In this document: one piece after another, positions 1 through 8,761 of the stretch
Layout of the letters: every line of letters starts with the position of its first letter
Numbering within the stretch: the stretch's first letter is position 1
NCBI RefSeq assembly: GCF_018364065.1
Contig: NZ_JAGZMO010000001.1
Coordinates: 124,001-188,000, forward strand
Length of the DNA: 64,000 nt
From: Veillonella sp.
GTDB taxonomy: Bacteria; Bacillota; Negativicutes; Veillonellales; Veillonellaceae
Reading direction: 5' to 3'
Notes under the pieces: generated by a model
What the model saw: the letters and a program-made list of their open reading frames with translations, nothing else
Database searches by the model: none
What the model was told of the DNA's origin: nothing
Position numbers and translations under genes: made by a program

Positions 1-167
1 TTTCTATCGACAGAACAGGCAAGGCCGCAGGCCGCGGTGCCTATATTGAGCCGAAGGAAGAATGTTTCGAAACGGCTTATAAAATGAAGCGATTGGAGCG
101 CTCGTTGAAACGGGAAGTATCGAAAGATATTTACGAAGCCTTGCGAGCTCAATTGATCAATGAATAA
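1..167 (+). CDS. ylxR: YlxR/RnpM family RNA-binding protein, 3' end only
   Basis: Partial gene: only the last 54 codons (frame starting at base 3) are in the window. The translation contains GRGAYIEPKEECFETA followed by a basic helix, the characteristic C-terminal half of the DUF448/YlxR fold, a small RNA-binding protein of the nusA-infB operon; family members have been linked to RNase P. The stop overlaps the ylxQ start by 8 bases, which suggests translational coupling. The 5' part lies outside the window, so nothing can be said about its start. Confidence 0.85.
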   Translation, partial: SIDRTGKAAGRGAYIEPKEECFETAYKMKRLERSLKREVSKDIYEALRAQLINE

Positions 168-465
168 AGTAAAAGTATTAAACTTATTAGGTATGGCGCA
201 ACGAGCCGGCAAACTCTTATCCGGCGATTTCGTAGCGGAAAAGGCAATGAAGAAGCAGCGCATACCTCTGGCCATCTTAGCCACCGACTGCGCTAAGAAT
301 AATGGCGAAAAATATAGATGGCTCGCCCAACAACATGAAGTGACGTTGCGTGAATTTGCAACGAAGGCGGAATTGGGCCAAGCCTTAGGAAAAGAACAAC
401 GAGCAATAATTTTAGTAATGGATGATGGATTTGCTAAAACTATGCTTAAGGAAATAGATTGTTAA
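160..465 (+). CDS. ylxQ: L7Ae/YlxQ-family ribosomal-like RNA-binding protein
   Basis: 101-residue protein with the L7Ae/L30e/S12e/Gadd45 fold signature: an N-terminal helix (KVLNLLGMAQRAGKLLSG), a central strand (IPLAILATDCAKNN) and a late hydrophobic strand. Such proteins bind kink-turn RNA; the YlxQ branch sits between ylxR and infB in Firmicutes, as here. The ATG lies inside the end of ylxR. Length is typical. Its exact cellular role is not established, so the call rests on fold and gene order. Confidence 0.88.
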   Translation: MNKVKVLNLLGMAQRAGKLLSGDFVAEKAMKKQRIPLAILATDCAKNNGEKYRWLAQQHEVTLREFATKAELGQALGKEQRAIILVMDDGFAKTMLKEIDC

Positions 466-482
466 TATGAGGGGGAATGTAG

Positions 483-3038
483 ATGTCCAAAAAAAGAATA
501 CGAGACCTAGGCAAGGAATTAAATGTAGAGAATAAACAGATTATTGCGTTTTTACAAAAAGAAGGTTACGCCGTAACCGCACCTGCAAGCGGTGTTGATG
601 ATGCCGGTGTTGATTTAGTAAAGAAACACTTCGGTGGTCAGAATAAACCGGCTCAGGCGGCAGCGAAACCACAGGAAACTGTTAAAGCGGTGGAAAGTGC
701 TAAACCGGCAGCTTCCAATGAAGGCAGCCACAGAGAATCTGCTCATAATAAAACGCAGCAAGGCAAGAATCAGCAGGGTTCTTCCAACCAAGGCGGTCAG
801 GCCGGTAATCAGCGTCGCAATCGTCCGGAAAACCAGAAACAGAGTCCCTCTCACACGAAATCCGGTGATTCCAAAGGAAACGATAAAAACAATAAGCGCG
901 CACAAGATGCTCGTCCGCACAATCAGGAGTCTCGTCCAAAACATGGCGGCGAAGGCAAAGGTTCTGCACGCCACAACGATCGTGATGATCGCAACAATCG
1001 TAACGACAATCGCGGCGAAAACAGAAGCGACAACCGCAATGAAAATCGTAACGATAATCGAAATGATAAAAAAGGCAATCGCAACAAAGATAACCGCAAT
1101 AAAGATAATCGCGGTCGCGATGGCTTCGATTCCAACGATCGTCGCAACAAGAAAGATAAGAAGAACAAGAATAACCGCCCTCAATCCTTGTTATCTACAT
1201 CCTTAGCAAAGAGCAAAAATAAAGTAAAACAGCGTAATGAACAGAATCGCCAGCACAAAGAAGAAGAAAAACGTAAAGCGGAAGCAATGATTGCTACGTC
1301 AATCGAATTGTCCGGTCCGTTAACCGTTAAAGAACTGGCTGAAAAAATGGGCCGCGAAGTGAGCGAACTTATCAAGAAATTGATGATGCTCGGCGTTATG
1401 GCCACTATTAACCAGGAAGTGGATGTTGATACAGCCACTATCGTCGCTGAAGAATTCGGCGTAGAAGTAGTGGAAGTGGAACCGGAAGAAGATCCAACAG
1501 AAATCCATGAAATCGTGGATGCTCCTGAATCTTTAAAACCACGCCCACCTGTAGTAACTATCATGGGTCACGTTGACCATGGTAAAACTTCCTTATTGGA
1601 CGTAATTCGTCAAACTAATGTAACTGCATCCGAAGCAGGCGGTATTACCCAGCATATCGGTGCGTACATGGTACGTTATAAAGGCAACAAGATTACATTC
1701 CTTGATACACCGGGCCATGAAGCGTTTACAGCAATGCGTCTTCGCGGTGCGCAGTCCACAGATATTGCCGTATTGGTAGTAGCTGCCGACGACGGTGTAA
1801 TGCCACAGACTATCGAAGCGATTAACCATGCCAAATCTGCAGATGTGCCAATTATCGTGGCCATCAACAAAATGGATAAACCGGGTGCTAATCCGGACCA
1901 TGTAAAACAGCAGTTGTCTGAACATGGCTTATTGCCTGAAGAATGGGGCGGCGATGTAATCATGGTTCCTGTTTCCGCTAAGAAACGCCAAGGTATTGAA
2001 GACTTACTTGAAAATATCTTGCTCGTAGCTGAAGTATTGGAATTAAAAGCCAACCCTAACCGTAACGCACAAGGCGTTGTTATTGAAGCGAAACTCGATA
2101 AGGGCCGCGGTCCTGTATGTACAGTGCTTGTACAGAAAGGTACTCTCCATGTTGGGGATAACATCATTGCCGGTGTAGCTTACGGTAAAGTACGTGCCAT
2201 GACCAATGAACGCGGTGAAAAAGTTAAAGTAGCCCGTCCATCCATGCCTGTGGAAGTACTCGGTTTATCCGATGTACCGCAAGCCGGTGAAATTATGGAC
2301 GCCGTTGACGATAACGAAGCCCGTACTATTGCAGAAAAACGTATTGAAAAACAACGTATTACTGAACAAAATACCAGTCATAAAGTTACCCTTGATGATA
2401 TTTTCAACAAGATTCAACAAGGCGAGCTGAAAGACTTGAATATTATTATTAAAGCAGACGTACAGGGCTCTGTAGAAGCTCTTCGTCAATCTTTGGAAGC
2501 CATTAAGAATCCGGAAGTGCGCATCGTTATTGTTCATGCGGCCGTAGGTGCCATCAATGAATCCGACGTAATGCTCGCATCCGCATCGAATGCGATTATC
2601 CTCGGCTTCAACGTACGTCCTGACGCGGTTGTACGTAAAGCGGCTGAAAAAGAAAGCGTAGACTTGCGCACTTATCGCGTAATCTACGATGCCATCAATG
2701 ACGTAGAAAGCGCTATGCGCGGTATGTTAACGCCTGAATTCAAAGAAGTAATTCTAGGCCGTGCGGAAGTTCGTCAAGTTATTTCCACACCGAAAGCTAT
2801 CGTTGCCGGTTCCTACATCACTGAAGGTAAGATTACTAATAAATCTGAAGTACGTCTGATTCGCGACGGCGTAGTAGTTCATGAAGGTACTGTTGATTCC
2901 TTGCGTCGATTCAAAGATGAAGTGAAGGAAGTAAAACAAGGTTTTGAATGTGGTATTTCTATTGAACGTTATCGTGACATTAAGGAAGGCGACGTAATCG
3001 AAGCCTTCACAATGGAAGAAATTTCGCCACAGATCTAG
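483..3038 (+). CDS. infB: Translation initiation factor IF-2
   Basis: GTPase that places initiator tRNA on the 30S subunit and promotes subunit joining. 851 residues. A short N-terminal IF2N-like domain (residues 1-50) is followed by a long disordered Asn/Arg/Asp/Lys-rich segment (about 60-260) with NRND/NRNE-like repeats, then a second IF2N domain (about 270-320), the G domain with GHVDHGKTS (about 361), DTPGHEAF (about 408) and NKMD (about 462), and the C-terminal beta-barrel and initiator-tRNA-binding domains. GGGGGAATGTAG upstream of the ATG gives the ribosome site. It lies in the nusA-infB operon, 17 bases after ylxQ and 9 before rbfA. Confidence 0.98.
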   Translation: MSKKRIRDLGKELNVENKQIIAFLQKEGYAVTAPASGVDDAGVDLVKKHFGGQNKPAQAAAKPQETVKAVESAKPAASNEGSHRESAHNKTQQGKNQQGSSNQGGQAGNQRRNRPENQKQSPSHTKSGDSKGNDKNNKRAQDARPHNQESRPKHGGEGKGSARHNDRDDRNNRNDNRGENRSDNRNENRNDNRNDKKGNRNKDNRNKDNRGRDGFDSNDRRNKKDKKNKNNRPQSLLSTSLAKSKNKVKQRNEQNRQHKEEEKRKAEAMIATSIELSGPLTVKELAEKMGREVSELIKKLMMLGVMATINQEVDVDTATIVAEEFGVEVVEVEPEEDPTEIHEIVDAPESLKPRPPVVTIMGHVDHGKTSLLDVIRQTNVTASEAGGITQHIGAYMVRYKGNKITFLDTPGHEAFTAMRLRGAQSTDIAVLVVAADDGVMPQTIEAINHAKSADVPIIVAINKMDKPGANPDHVKQQLSEHGLLPEEWGGDVIMVPVSAKKRQGIEDLLENILLVAEVLELKANPNRNAQGVVIEAKLDKGRGPVCTVLVQKGTLHVGDNIIAGVAYGKVRAMTNERGEKVKVARPSMPVEVLGLSDVPQAGEIMDAVDDNEARTIAEKRIEKQRITEQNTSHKVTLDDIFNKIQQGELKDLNIIIKADVQGSVEALRQSLEAIKNPEVRIVIVHAAVGAINESDVMLASASNAIILGFNVRPDAVVRKAAEKESVDLRTYRVIYDAINDVESAMRGMLTPEFKEVILGRAEVRQVISTPKAIVAGSYITEGKITNKSEVRLIRDGVVVHEGTVDSLRRFKDEVKEVKQGFECGISIERYRDIKEGDVIEAFTMEEISPQI

Positions 3039-3047
3039 GAGGCGTTT

Positions 3048-3437
3048 ATGAGTGACGTACGAGTTCGTAAATTACAGGAATTTATTAAACAGGAAGTAAG
3101 CAGCATGCTGATGCGCGGTCTTAAAGACCCGCGCATCGGTTTCGTAACTGTTACCGATGTGGAAGTAACCGGTGATTTACGTCAAGCGACTATATATGTA
3201 AGTTTATTCGGCAGTGACGAAGCTAAAAAAGAATCTCTTCAGGCATTGCGTCACGCAATCGGCCATATTCGCAGCGAACTTGGCAAAGTATTGCGTCTTC
3301 GCTATACGCCGGAATTATTCTTCGAAGCGGATACATCGCTGGACTATAGCATGCATATCGAATCATTGTTGAATGATATTAAAAAAGATGAGCCGGCCTC
3401 ATCAACGTCTGATGAAGACGGCAACAAGGAAGAGTAA
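3048..3437 (+). CDS. rbfA: 30S ribosome-binding factor A
   Basis: 129 residues with the KH-like RbfA fold: an N-terminal RVRKLQEFIKQEVSSML helix, the LKDPRIGFVTVTDVEVTGDL core and the LRYTPELFFEADTSLDYS motif. It assists maturation of 16S rRNA and the 30S subunit and matters most in the cold. A strong ribosome site (AGGAGG) sits 5 bases before the ATG. The acidic C-terminal tail (SSTSDEDGNKEE) is low complexity. Cotranscribed with infB and nrnA. Confidence 0.97.
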   Translation: MSDVRVRKLQEFIKQEVSSMLMRGLKDPRIGFVTVTDVEVTGDLRQATIYVSLFGSDEAKKESLQALRHAIGHIRSELGKVLRLRYTPELFFEADTSLDYSMHIESLLNDIKKDEPASSTSDEDGNKEE

Positions 3438-3441
3438 GCAC

Positions 3442-4389
3442 ATGAAAATGATTAATTTAGAAGAGTTAAAAGCCGCCTTAGATGCTGTTAATTCTGTTAT
3501 TTTAACTGTTCATGTTCATCCTGATGCTGATGCATTGGGATCCCTGTTCGCCTGCTATGAAGCATTGGTAGGCCAGGGTAAAACGGTAACTATGGTTATC
3601 GATGACGTAGTGCCTCAGAAGTTGACTTTCCTGGCCCATGCCGACAAGGTATATACCGTAGAAGATATGCCGTCCTGGAAGGCCGATATGTTGTTGGTTC
3701 TCGATGCAAGTACGAAAGAACGCATCGGCAAAGTGGGCGAGTTCTATGAAGGTCCTATTTATAATATTGACCATCATATTTCTAACTCAAAATTTGCTGA
3801 CGCTTTGTACTTACGTCCTGAATTTGCCGCAACCGGTGAAATTCTTACCTATTGTTTCACTGAATGGAATTGGCCTGTAACTGAAACGATGGCGACAGCA
3901 CTCTATGCGGCGATTGCCTCTGATTGTGGATTTTTCCGCTTCAGCAATACAACGGAGCACACCCTTAATATGGCGGCTCTGTGTGTAGCTAAAGGGGCTA
4001 AACCGAACATTATTTCCGAGCATTTGGAAGTGACGACGGTATCCCGTATTGAAGTGATGAAAGAAGCGCTTCAGACGATTAGCTTTCATGACAACCAACA
4101 GGTAGCCATGATTGCGTTAGATAAAGATTTAATTGAAAAGACCGGCAATGATACGGACGGTTTTGTCGATTTGATTCGCAATGTAGATACTGTGGATATT
4201 TCGATTTTATTGAAATACGTAGCTGCGAATGTAACGCGTGTGAGCTTGCGCTCCAAACGCTCTGATGTGAACGCCATTGCTCAACAGTTTGGCGGCGGCG
4301 GTCATATTCGTGCGGCAGGTTGCACAATTAATGCCTCCATGAGTGAAGCTAAAAACGCATTATTACAAGTCATTACAAATAAAGGATGA
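3442..4389 (+). CDS. nrnA: DHH-family oligoribonuclease / pAp phosphatase (NrnA-like)
   Basis: 315 residues. DHH phosphoesterase domain with HVHPDADALGS near residue 23, DHHISNS near 110 and a C-terminal DHHA1 domain ending in GGGGHIRAAG (about 284), all metal- or substrate-binding signatures. NrnA degrades nanoRNA and dephosphorylates 3'-phosphoadenosine 5'-phosphate. I chose the ATG at 3442, 4 bases past the rbfA stop with AAGGAAGAG upstream; a longer in-frame start inside rbfA has no ribosome site. Gene order rbfA-nrnA-truB-ribF is standard for Firmicutes. Confidence 0.94.
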   Translation: MKMINLEELKAALDAVNSVILTVHVHPDADALGSLFACYEALVGQGKTVTMVIDDVVPQKLTFLAHADKVYTVEDMPSWKADMLLVLDASTKERIGKVGEFYEGPIYNIDHHISNSKFADALYLRPEFAATGEILTYCFTEWNWPVTETMATALYAAIASDCGFFRFSNTTEHTLNMAALCVAKGAKPNIISEHLEVTTVSRIEVMKEALQTISFHDNQQVAMIALDKDLIEKTGNDTDGFVDLIRNVDTVDISILLKYVAANVTRVSLRSKRSDVNAIAQQFGGGGHIRAAGCTINASMSEAKNALLQVITNKG

Positions 4390-4396
4390 TACGATT

Positions 4397-5263
4397 TTGG
4401 ATGGAGTATTTTCTTTTTTAAAACCGCCCGGCATTACCAGTCATGACGCTGTGAGTATTTGCCGCCGCGTTCTCAGAGAGCGGCGCATCGGGCACAGTGG
4501 TACGCTGGATCCGCTGGCCTATGGTGTACTGCCAATTTTTATCGGCAAGGCCACCCGCATTATTGAATATACCGATGCGTTGGAGAAGACTTATGTGGCT
4601 GAATGCCGCTTAGGTTACGGCACCGATACGGAAGACAGTACGGGACAAATATTGGGGGAGCCTGTTACGGTTACTACTTACCCGACGATGGAAGAACTGG
4701 AAGCTATGGCGCAGCAGTTCATTGGTGAGCAGTTGCAAAAGCCGTCCATGTATTCGGCCATCAAGATTAATGGTCAAAAGGCCTACGAATTGGCACGACA
4801 AGGTAAGGAAGTGGACTTGCCAAGCCGTACCATCAATATTTATGATTGTCAGATTCTGGCGTATAGTTATCCTTATTTTACTGTAAGAGTAACTTGCTCG
4901 GCCGGTACCTATATTAGGGCTCTGTTGCGCGACATGTGTGCGCATTTGGGGATTCCCGGCACGATGACGCAGCTGGCGCGGACGGCTGTAGGTTCTTTTT
5001 ACATTAATGAATCTGTATCCGTAGAAGAATTGGAAGCGCAGGGCGCCGGTATTTTACAACCTGTAGATAGAGCCTTGGTACATTTGCCGAAGATCAGTCT
5101 GCCGGCTGAAGCGGTTACCGCTCTTAAACAGGGGCAAACGTGGCCGCGCGATACTATGCAGGGCCCATCCGCCAAATTGGTGAGAGCTTACGGTCCTGAC
5201 GGATTCTTTGGCGTGCTTTTTGACAAACGAACGCATTATAAAGTAGCAAAAAATATTTTTTAG
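4397..5263 (+). CDS. truB: tRNA pseudouridine(55) synthase
   Basis: 288 residues from a TTG start at 4397, which follows AAAGGA by 10 bases and is 7 bases past the nrnA stop. The protein then begins as the family does (DGVFSFLKPPGITSHDAV). The catalytic aspartate is D38 in GTLDPLAYG. Later motifs include KPSMYSAIKINGQKAYELAR and the C-terminal RNA-binding region. TruB makes pseudouridine-55 in the T-loop of tRNAs. An upstream in-frame ATG at 4343 would add 18 residues inside nrnA and looks unlikely. Confidence 0.95.
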   Translation: MDGVFSFLKPPGITSHDAVSICRRVLRERRIGHSGTLDPLAYGVLPIFIGKATRIIEYTDALEKTYVAECRLGYGTDTEDSTGQILGEPVTVTTYPTMEELEAMAQQFIGEQLQKPSMYSAIKINGQKAYELARQGKEVDLPSRTINIYDCQILAYSYPYFTVRVTCSAGTYIRALLRDMCAHLGIPGTMTQLARTAVGSFYINESVSVEELEAQGAGILQPVDRALVHLPKISLPAEAVTALKQGQTWPRDTMQGPSAKLVRAYGPDGFFGVLFDKRTHYKVAKNIF

Positions 5264-5275
5264 TAGGATGGTAAT

Positions 5276-6223
5276 ATGAAAATTTTAACTTCTTTTGCTG
5301 AGCTAAATACACTTAAAAAGAATATGGTATTTGCTTTGGGCACATTTGACGGCCTTCATATAGGTCATCAGCATGTAATTGCAAAAGCTGTAACAGAAGC
5401 ACATAAACAGGATGCCTATGCAGTGGTACTTACCTTTGACAAGCATCCATTTCATATTATCAATCCCCAGAGAGAGCCGAAAGCATTACTTCAACAGGCC
5501 GATAAGGTGCGAGTGCTGGAGGAACTGGCGGTGGATTGTGTACTTATGCTGCCTATGACTAAAGAGCTGATTACAATGAGTCCCGAAGCATTTGTAGATG
5601 CTTTGACAGCGTCTAAGCGGGCCGTCGGTTTCGTCATGGGGGAAAACTTTTCCTTCGGCGCAGGCGGCAAGGGGAATCCACGTGTTTTGACCGAGTTGCT
5701 TCAGACAACGGCTTGTAAAGACGCTCAGGTATACACGATTGATTTGGCGAAGTGCAGTAAACGGCCGGATCATGTGTCCAGCACATTGATTCGCAATCTT
5801 ATCAGCGCCGGTGATTTTCCCGCTGTAAATGCCCTGCTGGGGCGTCCGTTTCGCTTTACCGGTACCGTTATTACCGGTGATCGCCGCGGCCGGACCTTAG
5901 GCTTTCCTACATTGAACTTCCTGTTCCCGCAGGATTTGGTGTTACCGCCTGACGGCGTTTATGTAAACCGCGTGTTCATTGATGGAGCCTGGTATAATGG
6001 CGTAGGCAATCTGGGTGATAATCCTACCTTCACCAACCAATATCATCGCTTTGAAGTACATCTGTTTGACTTTAACCGCGATGTGTACGGCTATGAAGCG
6101 ACTATTGAGTTCTATGCCTTATTGCGCGGTGAAGAGCGTTTTGATTCCTTAGAAGAGCTGATTGATCAAATCAAAGCCGATGAACAGGGCGCTAAAGATT
6201 TTTTTAAAAAGAATAACTTTTAA
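5276..6223 (+). CDS. ribF: Bifunctional riboflavin kinase / FAD synthetase
   Basis: 315 residues. The N-terminal nucleotidyltransferase half has LGTFDGLHIGHQHVI (about 22-36), the HxGH signature of FMN adenylyltransferases. The C-terminal flavokinase half has GDRRGRTLGFPTLNF (about 202-216) and DGVYVNRV. It converts riboflavin to FMN and FMN to FAD in the cytoplasm. AGGATGG precedes the ATG. It is the last gene of the operon and is followed directly by a strong terminator. Confidence 0.96.
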   Translation: MKILTSFAELNTLKKNMVFALGTFDGLHIGHQHVIAKAVTEAHKQDAYAVVLTFDKHPFHIINPQREPKALLQQADKVRVLEELAVDCVLMLPMTKELITMSPEAFVDALTASKRAVGFVMGENFSFGAGGKGNPRVLTELLQTTACKDAQVYTIDLAKCSKRPDHVSSTLIRNLISAGDFPAVNALLGRPFRFTGTVITGDRRGRTLGFPTLNFLFPQDLVLPPDGVYVNRVFIDGAWYNGVGNLGDNPTFTNQYHRFEVHLFDFNRDVYGYEATIEFYALLRGEERFDSLEELIDQIKADEQGAKDFFKKNNF

Positions 6224-6227
6224 ACAT

Positions 6228-6284
6228 AAAACGTTTACCTTTATCAGTGATGAGACTTCTTTTCACAAGGTAAACGTTTTTTTG
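6228..6284 (+). terminator. Rho-independent terminator after ribF
   Basis: 14-bp perfect stem AAAACGTTTACCTT / AAGGTAAACGTTTT with a 25-base loop, followed by a T run. It closes the infB-ribF operon. Confidence 0.9.
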
Positions 6285-6328
6285 TACAATAAAGTGTCTT
6301 TTTACTGAAAACTTATGTGTTCTTTTGG

Positions 6329-6357
6329 TTGACATTACAAAATGATGATAGTATTAT
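6329..6357 (+). promoter_or_regulatory. Sigma-A promoter of the aminotransferase gene
   Basis: TTGACA, 17-base spacer, TATTAT; the ATG of the aminotransferase lies 32 bases downstream of the -10 box. The gene is therefore expressed independently of the ribF operon. Confidence 0.75.
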
Positions 6358-6388
6358 TTATAGTATCAAAATTTTAGGAGGTAATAGT

Positions 6389-7573
6389 ATGGCCATTCGA
6401 TTTTCAGAACCTGTTAATGCAATCAAACATTCGGATACAGGAGATATTTTAAAACTCATTGCGCAACCTGATATGATTTCCTTTGCCGGCGGCCTGCCTG
6501 CGGAAGAATCATTCCCTGCGGAACAAATTCGGAAGGCTACAGAGCTGGTTCTCCAGAGTGACTCGGGCAAAGCCTTGCAATACGGACCGTCTCTCGGCTA
6601 TGATCCTCTTCGTGAGAGCATCGCTAACCGTATGAACCGCATGGTTAAAACTAATTTTACAAAGGATAATATTTTAATCACATGCGGATCTCAACAGGGC
6701 CTCGACATGCTTTGTCGTCTATTCTGCAATAAAGGAGACACCGTTGTTGTAGAAAAACCGTCATATTTAGGTGCCATTACCGCATTTAACCTGTCTCAGG
6801 TAAATTATGTGGAAATTCCGGGCGACGGCAAGGGCATGATTATGTCAGAATTGAAGAAAGCGCTGGATACACATGATGTTCGCCTTATTTATATCGTAAC
6901 GGACTTCCAGAATCCTACCGGTATTACCTGGAGCCGCGAACGCCGTGAAGAATTTATGGCTCTCGTTGATGAATATGAAGTGCCTGTTATCGAAGATAAT
7001 CCGTATGGCGAACTTCGCTATGAAGGTGAATATTTGCCGTCTTTGAACAGCTTTGACACAAAAGGTCTTGTATGCTCATTGGGCACATTCTCTAAAACAT
7101 TTGCTCCCGGCATGCGCTTAGGCTGGATTGCGGCCAATCCGTTATTCATTGAAAAATGCGACTTGTTAAAACAGAATATGGACTTGTCTACGGCACCATT
7201 TACACAGCGTATTTGTGCGGCATGGCTTGAAAACTTCGACTTTGATGCACATGTACAGGAAATCAAGAATTTGTATAAATCCCGTCGTGACGCCATGTTG
7301 TCAGCCATTGACGAATTCTTCCCTAAGGAAGTACAACACACATATCCTGAAGGTGGTTTGTTTATCTGGTGTACATTGCCTGAATATATGAAATCTCGTC
7401 ATATTTTACAACAATGTATCGAACAGAAGGTAGCCTTTGTACCGGGTGAAGCATTCTTCACATCGGAAGGGAATACCAACTTCTTCCGTTTAAATTATTC
7501 CTGTAATAATGAAGAAGTGATTCGTGTAGGCATCCGTCGTATTGCGGACGTTTTAAAAGCTATTTTAAAATAA
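6389..7573 (+). CDS. PLP-dependent aminotransferase (class I/II, 2-aminoadipate/MocR-like fold)
   Basis: 394 residues from the ATG at 6389 preceded by AGGAGG. Fold-type I aminotransferase: ISFAGGLPAEESFP near the N-terminus, DFQNPTGITWS (substrate-side Asn), and the Schiff-base lysine K236 in GTFSKTFAPGMRLGW. It resembles the catalytic half of MocR regulators and LysN-type 2-aminoadipate/aromatic aminotransferases but has no GntR DNA-binding domain. Substrate cannot be read from sequence. It is monocistronic, with promoter upstream and terminator downstream. A paralogue lies at 15091-16287. Confidence 0.88.
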   Translation: MAIRFSEPVNAIKHSDTGDILKLIAQPDMISFAGGLPAEESFPAEQIRKATELVLQSDSGKALQYGPSLGYDPLRESIANRMNRMVKTNFTKDNILITCGSQQGLDMLCRLFCNKGDTVVVEKPSYLGAITAFNLSQVNYVEIPGDGKGMIMSELKKALDTHDVRLIYIVTDFQNPTGITWSRERREEFMALVDEYEVPVIEDNPYGELRYEGEYLPSLNSFDTKGLVCSLGTFSKTFAPGMRLGWIAANPLFIEKCDLLKQNMDLSTAPFTQRICAAWLENFDFDAHVQEIKNLYKSRRDAMLSAIDEFFPKEVQHTYPEGGLFIWCTLPEYMKSRHILQQCIEQKVAFVPGEAFFTSEGNTNFFRLNYSCNNEEVIRVGIRRIADVLKAILK

Positions 7574-7930
7574 ATTGAAACAAGTAAGTTGAAATAAATC
7601 GCTTAACATAAGCAGCCTGAAAGAAACAATTTAAAAGAAGCAATCGGCAATTGTTATAGAAAAAGTGCATTTAATTATATTTTTTTATATAATTGCGAAA
7701 ACAGAGCGAGAGAAAGACGCCATGAAATGACTAAGTTCAAGAATGGCGTCTTTTTTGATATAGAAATTATGAGAAATAAATCGGGGCAATGAAAGGGCAT
7801 TCATTCTATTGGAATGAGTCTGCCATCTACAAGTTAGACGTTAATTATGTTATGATAATAAAAGAGACCATTACGCCATGAAGATGCAAGCCTTCGTGGT
7901 CGTCAATGATTTGTTAGTAGGGAGGCTGCT
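7574..7930. other. Intergenic region, terminator then AT-rich leader
   Basis: 357 bases without a gene. The first half is AT-rich and ends in the terminator at 7715-7757. The second half leads into the chorismate mutase-shikimate kinase gene; I see a GACCA...TGGTC stem (about 7866-7902) just before its ribosome site but no clean promoter. Confidence 0.5.
7715..7757 (+). terminator. Rho-independent terminator after the aminotransferase
   Basis: Stem AGACGCCAT / ATGGCGTCT with a loop of about 19 bases, followed by TTTTTT. It separates the aminotransferase transcript from aroK. Confidence 0.85.
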
Positions 7931-8722
7931 ATGATTTCAGAAGACATTAAAAATAGTAAGTTAGAAGAAGTTCGTAAAAAAATAGATAAACTGGACAAAC
8001 AACTTATAGAAACCTTTGAAGAACGCCTTCAGGTAGTTCTCGAAGTGGCTAAAATAAAAGAAGAAGCTCATGGTCGAATTTATGAACCGCAGCGCGAGGA
8101 AATTGTTAAGGCTCATGCTGTTGAGCATTTAAAAAATAAAGAGTTATCCAACTATGCACTTTCCTTTATTGAAAAGGTAATGGAGATTAGCAAAACCTAT
8201 CAAAAGAACCATATGCAGCAGCATGTGTTTCTTATCGGTATGCCAGGTGCCGGCAAAACTACAGTTGGTAAAGCGTTGGCACAGGACGAAGGTATGGAGT
8301 TCTTCGACTTGGATGCTGTGATTCAGGAAAAAAATCATAAATCCATTCAAAATATTATTATTTATGACGGTGACGAAGCATTCAGAGAATATGAATACGA
8401 AGCGATTAAAGATATTGTGTCTACTAAAGCTCCATCCGTTATTGCTACGGGCGGCGGCACCGTATTGTCCGAAAAAACTGTAAATCTCATGAGAGACTCC
8501 GGTTACGTTGTATTCATTCACCGCGATGTAACACAGATCCTTGACGATTTGGATATGGAAATCAGACCGCTTTTAAAAGAAAGCATTGAATATATCTTCC
8601 GTCTCTACGAAGAACGCTATCCGTTATATGAAAAAGTAAGTGACTTGAAAATAGTGAATGCCAGCACCATTTCCGATGCAGTGGAACAGATTATTGAAGC
8701 TTTGCCAAATGAAGTAAAATAA
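7931..8722 (+). CDS. aroK: Chorismate mutase (AroQ type)-shikimate kinase fusion
   Basis: 263 residues. Residues 1-90 form an AroQ-type chorismate mutase helix bundle (LEEVRKKIDKLDKQLIETFEER..., with YEPQREEIV). Residues 97-263 form shikimate kinase: Walker A GMPGAGKTT (103-111), DLD (126-128), FR (151-152), GGG (174-176) and the lid RPLL (212-215). One protein would thus phosphorylate shikimate and convert chorismate to prephenate. GGGAGG precedes the ATG. No other aromatic-pathway gene is adjacent. CM domains are commonly fused to DAHP synthase, prephenate dehydratase or dehydrogenase; the kinase partner is less usual. Confidence 0.92.
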   Translation: MISEDIKNSKLEEVRKKIDKLDKQLIETFEERLQVVLEVAKIKEEAHGRIYEPQREEIVKAHAVEHLKNKELSNYALSFIEKVMEISKTYQKNHMQQHVFLIGMPGAGKTTVGKALAQDEGMEFFDLDAVIQEKNHKSIQNIIIYDGDEAFREYEYEAIKDIVSTKAPSVIATGGGTVLSEKTVNLMRDSGYVVFIHRDVTQILDDLDMEIRPLLKESIEYIFRLYEERYPLYEKVSDLKIVNASTISDAVEQIIEALPNEVK

Positions 8723-8761
8723 CTGTTTATATTTAACGATAATGGAACTAGTGATAATGTA

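Noticed and set aside
980..1180. Repeated DNA units suggestive of a small repeat array
   Set aside because: They are codon-level repeats of the NRND protein segment inside infB, without spacers; not CRISPR.
615..1206. Long open frames on both strands over the IF-2 linker (up to 190 codons)
   Set aside because: They mirror the repeat-rich infB linker in other frames; compositions are implausible and infB is certain here.
4343..4396. Upstream ATG start for truB inside nrnA
   Set aside because: The added residues do not resemble TruB and a TTG with a good ribosome site sits at the family start.
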